Source: Pseudomonas sp. W4I3
GTDB lineage: Bacteria; Pseudomonadota; Gammaproteobacteria; Pseudomonadales; Pseudomonadaceae
NCBI RefSeq assembly: GCF_030816195.1
Contig: NZ_JAUSXS010000001.1
Location: forward strand, 4,363,501 to 4,427,500
Length of the DNA stretch: 64,000 nucleotides
Direction of reading: 5' to 3'
The notes under the pieces were generated by a model. That model had not been told where the DNA came from, ran no database searches, and saw only the letters and a list, made by a program, of their open reading frames with translations. Numbering within the stretch: position 1 is the stretch's first letter; the number at the start of each line of letters is the position of its first letter. The translations under genes and the position numbers were made by a program. Positions 18,417 through 26,953 of the stretch are shown here, one piece after another.

Positions 18417-18634
18417 ATGACTGATAACACCTCCATAGCCTCCCACGCCGAGCGCCGGGTACTGCGCGCCGGGTGGATGTCGAGCATAAAACCGGCCTCA
18501 AGCGCGCTCACTTGTACGCTCTGATGCGTACCGGGCGCTTCCCTAAAAGCATTCCACTGGGCATCCGTGCGGTGGGCTGGGATTCGCTGGAGGTTGAACA
18601 GTGGATCGCCGAACGCCGCGCCGAGCGCAACTGA
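18417..18634 (+). pseudogene. AlpA-like excisionase/regulator, frameshifted
   Basis: The ATG frame stops early after a short nonsense tail. In another frame the body continues as VEHKTGLKRAHLYALM, then IRAVGWDSLEVEQWIAER, matching the intact AlpA-like gene at 60222-60446 (VEQKTGFKRAHIYNLM, GWDSLEIEHWIAER). The total is 218 bases, not a multiple of three, so one base is missing (or two extra). The change lies near 18455-18480, where an RRDDVEH-like sequence is expected. AlpA proteins are small MerR-like helix-turn-helix factors that control excision. The defect fits a dead ICE; a sequencing error is the alternative. Confidence 0.8.
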
Positions 18635-18646
18635 GGGGAGATGACC

Positions 18647-19498
18647 ATGCGTGTTGTGTCCCTGATTTCCACCAAAGGCGGTGTCGGCAAGACCACCACG
18701 GCGGCTAACCTCGGCGGCTTTGTCGCCGACGCCGGCTTGCGCGTGTTGCTGCTGGATCTGGATGTGCAGCCGACCCTGTCCAGCTACTTTGCCCTGACTC
18801 GCCAAGCATGTGCCGGCGCTTATGAGTTGCTGGCCTTGAACGAGCATGACCTGCAGCGGTTGGTGTCGCGCACCAGCATTCCCGGCCTGGATCTGATCCT
18901 CTCCAACGACGAATTGGGGCAGCTCGGCACCTTGCTGTTGCATGCCCCCGATGGGCGCTTGCGGTTGCGCAACCTGTTGCCGACTTTTGAAGCGTATTAC
19001 GATCTGCTGCTGATCGACACCCAGGGCGCGCGCAGTGTGCTGCTGGAGATGGCGGTGCTGGCGGCAGACCTGGCGCTGTCGTCGGTGACCCCGGAGATCC
19101 TCGCAGCGCGCGCACTGCGCCGGGGCACCTTGCAGTTGCTGGACGATATTGCGCCCTACCGTCACTTGGGCATCCAGCCGCCGCCGCTGCGGTTGTTGAT
19201 CAACCGTGTGCACCCGGTCTCGGCCGATGCGCGGCAAATTCAACGGGCACTGCGCCAGGTGTTCGGCCATAGCGGCGGGGTCCAGGTGCTGCACACGGCG
19301 GTGCCGGCGATTGATGCCTATCCGCGCGCCGCTACCCAGCAGTGGCCGGTGCATCGGGTCGAATACCGTAAGCCGTCAGGCCGCGCTGCCCCCGCTGCTT
19401 TGGAAACAATGCGCGCATTGGCGGGTGAACTGTTCCCGGCCTGGATGGAGCGTTTCGCCACGGTCACTGGTCGTGGAGGACGCCCGCATGGACATTAA
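18647..19498 (+). CDS. parA: ParA/Soj partition ATPase of a PFGI-1/pKLC102-type ICE (left copy)
   Basis: 283 residues from the ATG at 18647, which has GGGGAG 6 bases upstream; an ATG at 18641 is too close to it. The deviant Walker A is STKGGVGKTTTAANLGG at the N-terminus, with the lysine near its start typical of ParA/MinD, followed by VLLLDLDVQPTLSSYF and LLIDTQGARSVLLEMAVL. In ICEs of this family Soj keeps the excised circle stable. It is a clear but diverged homologue of the ParA at 60451-61296. The gene looks intact, although AlpA before it and the next gene after it are broken. Confidence 0.92.
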   Translation: MRVVSLISTKGGVGKTTTAANLGGFVADAGLRVLLLDLDVQPTLSSYFALTRQACAGAYELLALNEHDLQRLVSRTSIPGLDLILSNDELGQLGTLLLHAPDGRLRLRNLLPTFEAYYDLLLIDTQGARSVLLEMAVLAADLALSSVTPEILAARALRRGTLQLLDDIAPYRHLGIQPPPLRLLINRVHPVSADARQIQRALRQVFGHSGGVQVLHTAVPAIDAYPRAATQQWPVHRVEYRKPSGRAAPAALETMRALAGELFPAWMERFATVTGRGGRPHGH

Positions 19499-19625
19499 TC
19501 GTTTGCCGCGCCGCCTGCGCCGCTTGATCTGATGGCGCTGCGCGAGGGCTGGTGGGTGCGGATCAGCCCCGACCTGCAACTGACCTTGCGCAAGCCCGGC
19601 CTCCCGCCGATCCACACCGGCACCC
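19488..19625 (+). pseudogene. Truncated ICE gene following parA
   Basis: Starts inside the end of parA (MDINRLPRRLRRLI) and meets a stop. A second frame continues with MALREGWWVRISPDLQLTL and KPGLPPIHTG before the ICE sequence ends. The pieces look like one small ICE gene with a frameshift, cut off where ornithine cyclodeaminase sequence begins at about 19626. No homologous gene follows ParA in the right-hand copy. Confidence 0.55.
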
Positions 19626-20282
19626 GCGCTCATTGGCAATGGCGCTCAGAGCGAGTTTCAGGCGCTTGCCTTCCATGAAATGCTGGGCATCAGCGAAATC
19701 CGCATCTTCGATATTGATCGCGATGCCTCACTCAAGCTGCTGCGTAACCTGGCGGCTTTCCCGACGATCAACGTGATTCACGCCGACTCCATACAGGAGG
19801 CGGTCAAGGGCGCGCACATTGTCACCACCGTGACCGCCGACAAGGCCTACGCAACGATCCTGACGCCCGAGATGATCGAGCCCGGCATGCATATCAATGC
19901 CGTCGGCGGCGACTGCCCGGGCAAGGCCGAACTGCACGCCGACATCCTGCGCAACGCCCGGGTCATCGTGGAATTTGAACCTCAAACGCGGATTGAAGGT
20001 GATATTCAGCAACTGGAGGCTGACTCGCCCGTCGTCGAGTTTTTCCAAATCGTGCAAGGCGACGTCCAGGGACGCGAGAACGATGAACAGGTGACGGTCT
20101 TCGATTCCGTGGGCTTTGCCCTTGAGGATTTCTCGTCGCTTCGCTACCTGCAGGCGATGGCGCACGAACATCAGGTCGGTCGGCACATCCACCTGGTCCC
20201 CACGCCTGAAAATATAAAGAACCTGTTCCAGATGCCGGATCAGCAGCCGGCCAAAGCCGCCCATCTGCGCACGGCCAGTTGA
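19626..20282 (+). pseudogene. Ornithine cyclodeaminase, N-terminal third missing
   Basis: About 218 residues. The frame is open from ALIGNGAQSEFQALAFHEML, which is the start of the NAD-binding half of OCD (Rossmann GxGxQ motif), through ITAVGGDCPGKAEL-like sequence (here INAVGGDCPGKAELHADIL) to the natural C-terminus. Roughly the first 130 residues (substrate domain and catalytic residues) are missing, replaced at about 19.62 kb by ICE sequence. Intact OCD deaminates L-ornithine to L-proline with bound NAD. The first ATG left in frame is at 19680. It is followed by a broken amino-acid permease. Confidence 0.88.
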
Positions 20283-20429
20283 CCTGCGAGTGACGCCCCC
20301 GGCATTTGAACTGGGGGCCGTCACTGTCCACATAAAACAACACCGTCACCCGCCATTGCCTCCTGACAATGGCGCTGGATATCCACTTTTCTGCCAAAAC
20401 TCAAAAACATAAGATCAAGAGGTTTTGAA

Positions 20430-21845
20430 ATGAAATCGAATTCATCAGAGCGGGCTGAGCAGCCTGCGCTGCAGCGCACGCTCAGCAATCGTCACATCCA
20501 GTTAATGGCCATGGGCGGCGCCATTGGCACGGGCTTGTTCATGAGCTCCGGAAAGATCATCGCCCTCTCCGGCACCTCGATCATCCTTATCTACATGATC
20601 ATTGGCCTGTTCGTTTACTTCGTCATGCGTGCCATGGGCGAAATGCTGCTTTCCAACTTGAATTTCAAGACCTTTGCGGATTTCGCCGGCGCCTACCTGG
20701 GGCCCCGCGCCGCATTTTTTCTCGGCTGGTCGTATTGGCTGAGCTGGAGCGTTGCGGTGATCGGCGATGCCGTCGTGGTGGGAGGCTTTTTCCAGTACTG
20801 GTTCCCCCACCTGCCCGCCTGGATACCGGCTATCGGGATGCTCGCGACACTGTTCGCCCTGAACGTGCTGACGGTCAGGCTTTTCGGTGAAGTCGAATTC
20901 TGGTTCGCGATCATCAAGATCATCGCCGTGGTGACGCTTATCGGCGTGAGCATCGTGCTGATTGCCAGCTCGTTCGTATCCCCCAGTGGCGTTACCGCGT
21001 CCCTGGGCCACCTGGTGGATAAGCAGGCTGCATTCCCTCATGGCGTGCTGGGTTTCTTTGCCGGCTTCCAGATGGCGATATTTTCCTTTGCCGGCACCGA
21101 ACTGATCGGCACCTCTGCGGCAGAAACCCGGTCTCCGGAGCGGACCCTACCCAAGGCAATCAACTCGATTCCGCTATGAATCATCCTGTTCTACGTGTTG
21201 GCATTGGGCTGCATTATTGCCGTGACGTCCTGGCAACAGGTGTCACCTGTAAAAAGTCCTTTTGTCGAACTTTTCCTCGTCGCCGGCTTTCCCGCAGCAG
21301 CCGGCATCGTTAACTTCGTGGTCCTGACATCCGCCGCGTCATCGGCCAACAGTGGCTTATTCTCCTCCAGCCGTATGCTGTTCGGGCTGGCGAATCAGGA
21401 CAACGCCCCGGGTATTTTTCGGCGACTGTCGGGCAACAGTGTGCCGCTGCTGAGCCTGGCCTTCACCACCCTGTTGATGCTGGCGGGTGTACTCGTGCTG
21501 TTCATCGTTCCGGAAGTCATGACGGCATTCACCATCGTTTCCACCGTGTCAGCGATTCTGGTGATCTTCACGTGGTCGACCATCCTCGCGTCCTACATTG
21601 CCTATCGCAAAAAGCATCCTGAGCTTCACGCCAAGTCGTCTTACAAGATGCCGGGCGGCGTCCCGATGGCATGGTTCTCACTGGCTTTTTTGGGCTTCGT
21701 TCTGTGCCTGCTGGCATTAAGACCTGACACCCGCGTTGCCTTGATGGTCATGCCGGGGTGGTTCATATGGCTGGCAATTGCTTATCAGCTGACACGTAGC
21801 AGGAAGCCAAAAACCGCAGTTGAATCGGCAAGTCAATTCGGTTGA
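20430..21845 (+). pseudogene. CycA/AnsP-type amino-acid permease interrupted by a stop codon
   Basis: Both parts are in the same frame and join into one APC-superfamily (AAT family) permease of about 470 residues. The N-terminal part includes RTLSNRHIQLMAMGGAIGTG and ends PKAINSIPL; after one TGA codon (21177-21179) it continues IILFYVLALGCIIAV to a normal C-terminus. A CGA (Arg) to TGA change explains the stop, since relatives have Arg in NSIPxRI. The family takes up D-Ala, D-Ser, Gly or other neutral amino acids with protons. With the headless OCD upstream, this is the wreck of an amino-acid utilisation operon. Confidence 0.88.
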
Positions 21846-22393
21846 GCTGCTAACGAGGCCTCTGCGCCAATCCTGAACAGCACCCGCCGAACTGACAATG
21901 CAGATAAGCCTGCTTGCCCAGCATTGCGGTGTGTCGGTCAATAGATAGACTGAGCGACACACCGCAATCCCGAACACTCCTGGCCGCATCAAGCAAGGGA
22001 ATACAACCCAGCGGTAGAAGGACCCATCCGAAAGTTGATGCACAAGGAATCGTAAAGGGCTGTGCCAGCGGTGTACTTGAATACGTACTTGAAAACCGTG
22101 GCTGGAGATGGATTTCAGTGGAATTCGGAAAACGAAAAAAGCGGCTCACGGATGCTATTTCCGTGGTACCGCACCTGAAAAAAGAGCAAAAAAAGCGACC
22201 TGTTAAGGTCGCTTTCTTTCGCTTCAAGGAGTTCAAGGGCCTCGAAGCTAAATATGGCGCAGCGGACGGGACCATTACTCACCCTCCAAATTCTTGAAAG
22301 TCTTAGGGTTTCAGAATGTAACAGTTTCTTTATGGCCTGAATTGTGTACTCATTAGCTGTCACTGTAAACAGTTCCCCTTAACCAACGCTGTC
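21846..22393. other. Gap between the broken permease and LysR remnants
   Basis: About 0.55 kb. Overlapping short frames on both strands cover it, but none has family features. It contains one convincing hairpin terminator, annotated separately. I see no tRNA cloverleaf. Confidence 0.5.
22192..22215 (-). terminator. Intrinsic terminator hairpin for minus-strand transcription
   Basis: AAAGCGACC and GGTCGCTTT form a perfect 9-base stem around a 6-base loop. On the minus strand it is followed by a T-rich tract (TTTTGCTCTTTTTT), giving a classical terminator. It would end transcription entering from the LysR/MFS side. Confidence 0.7.
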
Positions 22394-22500
22394 TCAGTAT
22401 CGGAAGGGTTCGACAAGGTAATCCAAGAAGCAGCGCACCCGAGCTGGAACATGCGCTCCATGTGAGTCCAGATGAAAGTCGTTCCAACTTCCAGATCGCT
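22394..22500 (-). pseudogene. C-terminal remnant of a LysR-type regulator
   Basis: The minus-strand frame reads GSWNDFHLDSHGAHVPARVR then CFLDYLVEPFRY and a stop. This matches the end of LysR-type regulators, where the last helix reads like AxVRxFIDFLVE. It is separated by a stop codon from a second LysR remnant that has its own C-terminal helix, so it is a different gene's tail. Only about 34 residues remain. Confidence 0.6.
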
Positions 22501-22501
22501 C

Positions 22502-23240
22502 TTACAGGTCCGATGTTTGATGCGCAACATCCCGGTGCCTCGAAGATGTCTCCTGTTGAACTTCAGCGGCGAGCGACATCGATGCAGCTAATTTGGCGAT
22601 CCACGTCAGGCACTGCTGCAGCAACGCCGACTCATCCCCTGCCCTGTAACTGACAATAATCGGCGAAGTCGCCAAAGGTTCCAACAAGGGCGAGTAGCCA
22701 ATATCGTCGCGGTGCAAACGCTGCACCGAAGCCGGTACCAGGGAAATGCCAATACCCGCCGCTACTAGCCCGATGGCGGTCTGCAGTTCATTGGTCATTT
22801 GCGCCACACGGACCTTCAAGTCATGCCGGGCAGATAGCCGCAGCACATGATCGGCATAGCTGGGGCGAATATTGCCAGGATAGAGTACAAAGGGTTCGAG
22901 GGCCAATTGCTCCATGCTTACCGTCGCGCCCAGCAAGTGGTGCCCGGCGGGCAGCGCCACGACCAGGGGATCCTGATGTATAACTTTTTTGCACCACGGC
23001 GGCGTCGATGTGGATGCGCCCGAAACCGATATCGATACGCCCACTTTTCAGGGCTTCGACCTGCTGCAACATGACCATTTCCGACAGGCCCAGCTCGATA
23101 CCGCCATCGCTGCGCAGGCGTCGGATAAGCTCAGGTAGCGCGCCGTACAGCGTCGACGGCGCGAATCCGATCCCCAACCAGCGCCGTTGCCCCTGAGCAA
23201 TACGCCGGGTGTCATCGCAGACCCGCTCCAGCTTCTATTT
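22502..23240 (-). pseudogene. LysR-type regulator, DNA-binding domain lost and frameshifted
   Basis: Two overlapping minus-strand frames together give the effector-binding half of a BenM/CatR-like LysR regulator: LGIGFAPSTLYGALPELIR, then QVEALKSGRIDIGFGRI, and, after a shift near 22985-23000, KVIHQDPLVVALPAGH to AGIGISLVPASVQRL. The about 90 N-terminal residues with the helix-turn-helix are absent; recognisable sequence stops near 23240 (LERVCDDTRRIAQGQRRW). Without the DNA-binding domain it cannot be functional. Its former target, perhaps an aromatic catabolic operon, is not next to it. Confidence 0.8.
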
Positions 23241-23260
23241 CAGACTGCCCCTAGGGCACG

Positions 23261-24529
23261 TTACCCACGATTGGCGATTTCACGACCAATAACGATCATT
23301 AACAACAGTCCACCAGCTATGCCAAGCGTCAAAGGCGCCCCCAGGTGGGCCGCAATTAGTCCCGCAAACAGCCCCCCAATGGCCTCGAAACCGAAACGCA
23401 ATGCGATGTAAAACGCAATGACTCGTCCGCGAAGTGCGCTGGGCGCGCCACTTTGCAGTTGCATATTACTGCTCACATTACTCACGGTGATCCCAAACCC
23501 GAGGACTGCCAAACACACTAACGCCAGCAGTAGATGGCCAGGCACAGCCAGCCCAAGCAAGCCCATTGCGCATAACACCGCTCCAGCCAATATAAAATGC
23601 TGCAACCTCGACGCTGAACCGCTTACCGCTAACACGACGGTCGCCAGGAAAGCGCCGGCACCTGCAGCGCCCCATAGCCACCCAAGCGTGCGAGCATCCC
23701 CCTCATAAACTGTCTTGGCTAAAATGGGCAGCAACGCGGTATAGCAGGACGCGAGGAGGTTGATAATCACGACACTGACCATCAACCGCCGAACTTCAAG
23801 CGTTCTCCAGAGATAACGCACCCCTTCTCGAAACACTTCACCTGTTGAGCCACTGGCTCTTGGGCTTGGCGTCACGCGCACTTTCATGAGCCCGATCAGC
23901 AGACACAGAAACGCCAGGGCAGTCAGTAAAAAGCAGCCTGCCTCCCCCGCCAAGGCAATCAAGGCACCGGCCAAGGGTGGCCCGACAAAGCGAGCCGCAT
24001 TGATTAACATGGCGTTAAGTACGAGGGCATTGGGCAGGTCGGCCGGATCAGGAACAAAGCTTGCGATCAACGCCTGACGGAGCGGAGTCTCCACGGCATT
24101 GAGCAATCCGAGCAGCAAAGCCATGAGCGCAATAGTCAGGCCGTTCATCCATTGCCCATAGGCGAGAATCGCCAGTGCCAAGGACTGTAGAGCGAGGACG
24201 GTCTGCACGATAATCAGCAGGCGACGCTTGTCGTGCCTATCCGTCCAGGCGCCTGCCAAAGGGCCAATCAGCAGCTGTGGCGCCAGACTGAGGAAGGTAA
24301 TAGCGCCGAGCAGCACCGCCGAGCCTGTCAGGTGATAGGTCAACCACGACAACGCGACTTGTTGAACCCACTTGCCTAGGGTGGAAACGGCTTGCCCTGC
24401 AAAATAGATTTGAAAATTGCGATGTGCCAGCGCCCTCACGGATGCAGGCCACTGACTACGGTGCGTGGTGTGGGGGTCAGGCAAGTCATTGCTCCTGATT
24501 GACAAGTAACAGTAATGCCCGCCCCGCAC
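23261..24529 (-). CDS. MFS exporter, EntS/TetA-like
   Basis: 422 residues with about 12 membrane segments. The MFS loop 2-3 signature appears as GPLAGAWTDRHDKRRLLII, and the overall pattern (AHRNFQIYFAGQAVSTLGKW at the N-terminus) is that of the MFS_3/EntS group, which exports siderophores, drugs or metabolites. The true start is uncertain: the first residues look untypical, and a start nearer to the NFQIYFAGQ block is possible. It is one of the few intact-looking genes in the decay zone. The substrate cannot be read from the sequence. Confidence 0.8.
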   Translation of the reverse strand: MRGGHYCYLSIRSNDLPDPHTTHRSQWPASVRALAHRNFQIYFAGQAVSTLGKWVQQVALSWLTYHLTGSAVLLGAITFLSLAPQLLIGPLAGAWTDRHDKRRLLIIVQTVLALQSLALAILAYGQWMNGLTIALMALLLGLLNAVETPLRQALIASFVPDPADLPNALVLNAMLINAARFVGPPLAGALIALAGEAGCFLLTALAFLCLLIGLMKVRVTPSPRASGSTGEVFREGVRYLWRTLEVRRLMVSVVIINLLASCYTALLPILAKTVYEGDARTLGWLWGAAGAGAFLATVVLAVSGSASRLQHFILAGAVLCAMGLLGLAVPGHLLLALVCLAVLGFGITVSNVSSNMQLQSGAPSALRGRVIAFYIALRFGFEAIGGLFAGLIAAHLGAPLTLGIAGGLLLMIVIGREIANRG

Positions 24530-24543
24530 GCATCAATGGCAGA

Positions 24544-25125
24544 TTACGGCAGCAGGCAACCTTTTTTCTTCAGCGATTCCAGTACCCAGGTACGGTCGTT
24601 GGTGCCTATAGCAATCTGCTCCATCTGCTTGCTCTCGGCGGCATGCTTGGCAGCCGCCCACTCATAGACTTCGCCGACTTGATCGAATGGCACACACAAG
24701 AGGCCGTCATCATCGCCAATAATCAGATCGCCGGGCTCAATCACCATACCATCGATCGCAATGGGCACGTTGATCTCACCCGGACCATCCTTGTAAGGGC
24801 CGCGATGTGAAATGCCTGCCGCGAACAAGGGAAAATCATCCGCGCCGATGACTGCCGAATCTCGAATCGCGCCATTGATAACGATACCCGCGACACCGCG
24901 CTTGATGGCGTAAGCAACCATCATTTCGCCGATCAAGGCATTGGATAGATCGCCCCCAGCATCGACGACCACCACATCACCCGGCTCCGCTATATCCAGT
25001 GCGTAATGCAGCATGAGGTTGTCGCCCGGACGGGCTTTGACCGCGTGCTGAGTGACGAGCATTCGCAAGTGGCCGAAGTGGGTTCCACGCAGGAGACCGC
25101 GCTGTCTGATCGTCTCGGTGCACAT
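24544..25125 (-). pseudogene. RraA-like aldolase/demethylmenaquinone methyltransferase-fold protein, N-terminus damaged
   Basis: 193 residues in one frame. The core is convincing: VKARPGDNLMLHYAL, then GDVVVVDAGGDLSNALIG, GIVINGAIRDS and GDLIIGDDDGLLCVP, as in the HMG/CHA-aldolase RraA-like family. These metal-dependent enzymes cleave 4-hydroxy-4-methyl-2-oxoglutarate or related oxo-acids. The normal about 35 N-terminal residues are replaced by an unlike sequence, and the start ATG has no ribosome site. It sits downstream of a hydroxyacid dehydrogenase remnant, so I treat it as truncated; an intact but divergent gene is the alternative. Confidence 0.6.
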
Positions 25126-25489
25126 CTAGACTCGATGCTCGCTATTCAACTCGAGCGGATGGCTGATTGCTTCCGCCTCGCTAAAGTTGCACAAGCCTCA
25201 TGTCAGCCAATACGCCTTGGCACCACCTGTACAAAATCAAGCGCTGGTATCGGTTGCGGTGGCATCAGCTTCAGTCATACCACACGCCACTCTGGCCAGG
25301 TCATCGGTGAAACGAGCCTCTGCCCTTTACCCAGACTCAGCTCTGCGACTTCGCCAGATTCAGGCCTCTCAATATCGGTGTAGTAGTAGTCACCACGCCA
25401 GAACGCGAAGAACTCCTCCTCCAGATCATCCACCCGCTCTTTGACCATGATCTGGTCGAGAACAACCGCCGCCCGCTTCAGTGCAGCGG

Positions 25490-25800
25490 TCGTTTGGCTG
25501 ATAGGCACGCAATGGATCGCATTCGGCAACGCAGCAACGTTCCGACCGTCAGCGAAGTGATTCAGATTGCCATCATGCAAATCGGGCGATCGGCTTGCGG
25601 CGGCTCCATGTGCAGTACATCCAGCACGGTGCCGCCCAACTGGCAGCTGCAAGGCCGTCGGACACCGCGTTGTCATTCACCAACGGGACGTGCGCGGTGT
25701 TGATGAGCAACGCACCGGGTTTCGTCCGTGCAATCTCGGCAATAACGATCAGATAACGGGTATGCGGCGTCAGCAGGCATCGCCGGCGCGCACCGCGCAA
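25490..25800 (-). pseudogene. D-2-hydroxyacid dehydrogenase remnant
   Basis: The minus strand shows TPHTRYLI, IARTKPGALLINTAHVPLV and, after frame changes, QLGGTVLDVLHMEPPQADRP. These are the successive end-of-Rossmann blocks of D-2-hydroxyacid dehydrogenases (normally TKPGALLINTARGPLV). The pieces lie in three frames, with no N-terminal half. It overlaps the 3' end of the Bcr/CflA-type MFS gene, whose reading frame runs through it. Confidence 0.7.
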
Positions 25801-26953
25801 TGCCGTATGCCAAAAGGCAGCCAAGCCCGCAACAGCCCACCACCAGGCACATCGGCCATGGCGTGCCGTCCGCTATGCGGCTGACCCACAGGCTCGCCAG
25901 CCCCCCGAAGGCGAACTGCATTGAGATCCCCAGTGCGACGCTCGCCCCCGCCTGCGTCGGGAACATATTCATCAGGCTTGCCGTGCAATTGGCCCCCAGC
26001 AACCCGGTGACACCCATGTACAGCATTAGGCACAACACGATACTGGTCAGGCCGACCCACTGCGTGTATCCCGCGACCATTAACGCTAGCCCCGCTCCAC
26101 CCGCCACAACTGCGCCAAACCCCAGCATACGTGGTGGCCCCAGGCGATTGACCCAGTGGGCATTGATAAAGCTCACCATGATGATGCCTAAAATATTTAG
26201 GCCAAACAGCGCACTGAACGTGCGCGGCGACACACCGAAGTACTCCACGTACACAAAGGGCGAAGCGGTGATAAAGGCGAACACACCGCCAAACGTCAGT
26301 GACATACATAGGATCAATGCCACTGCCCGGGGTTGACGGAGAATACTCGGATAGGCCGCAAACGCCGCTTTCACAGAGGTGCTTCGAGCCTGCGGCGACA
26401 GGCTCTCTTCTAAGCCCACGCTGACCATCAGCAGGCACAGCCCACATAGTAGGAATAGCACGGCGAATATGGTGCGCCAACCATCGATCAGTACCAGCCA
26501 GGTGCCGACCATTGGTGCGACCAGCGTCGCCATCATCGTCAGCATTTGCATCCAGGACAGCACCTTCGCGGCCTGCGCCAGGCCGTACAGATCTCTGGCC
26601 ACAGTCCTGGCCAGCACCATTGCACCGGCCCCGCCAAGCGCCTGGATAAAGCGCCAGGCGATGAGTTGCTCGATGTTTGCAGCAAACAGGCAACCCAGCG
26701 TCGCCAGACCGTACAGCACCAGGCTTCCCAGCAGCAACGGGCGCCGCCCATAGCGGTCCGACAGCGGACCATAAAACAACATGCCCAGGCACAAGCCAGC
26801 GAGGAAAATGCTAATCGTATATTGCACGTGAGCAGTGCTGCTCGACAGTTCAACAGCAATCCGCGGCAGGCTGGGCAGGTAGGTATCGATAGAAAAAGGC
26901 ACGAAGGCCGTCAGCGAGGCCAGCAGAGCAACCAAGCGCAAAGTGGGCTTCAT
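25673..26953 (-). CDS. Bcr/CflA-type MFS drug transporter with a run-on C-terminus
   Basis: 426 residues from the ATG at 26953, which overlaps the upstream hydrolase stop (ATGA). Bcr/CflA features: FSIDTYLPSLPRIA at the N-terminus, GPLSDRYGRRPLLLGSLVLY in loop 2-3, then about 12 membrane segments. The last segment ends near CLLAYGIARCAPAM. The following about 30 residues (ADAAYPLSDRYCRDCTDE onward) read out of frame through the hydroxyacid dehydrogenase remnant, so the natural 3' end has been replaced by fusion. The membrane core is complete, so the protein may still work. Family members export drugs, amino acids or peptides. Confidence 0.82.
   Translation of the reverse strand: MKPTLRLVALLASLTAFVPFSIDTYLPSLPRIAVELSSSTAHVQYTISIFLAGLCLGMLFYGPLSDRYGRRPLLLGSLVLYGLATLGCLFAANIEQLIAWRFIQALGGAGAMVLARTVARDLYGLAQAAKVLSWMQMLTMMATLVAPMVGTWLVLIDGWRTIFAVLFLLCGLCLLMVSVGLEESLSPQARSTSVKAAFAAYPSILRQPRAVALILCMSLTFGGVFAFITASPFVYVEYFGVSPRTFSALFGLNILGIIMVSFINAHWVNRLGPPRMLGFGAVVAGGAGLALMVAGYTQWVGLTSIVLCLMLYMGVTGLLGANCTASLMNMFPTQAGASVALGISMQFAFGGLASLWVSRIADGTPWPMCLVVGCCGLGCLLAYGIARCAPAMPADAAYPLSDRYCRDCTDETRCVAHQHRARPVGE

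Noticed and set aside
21850..22363. Possible tRNA or attachment-site relic around the hairpin at 22192
   Set aside because: No cloverleaf, T-loop or CCA end could be built from the sequence; only the terminator hairpin is supported.
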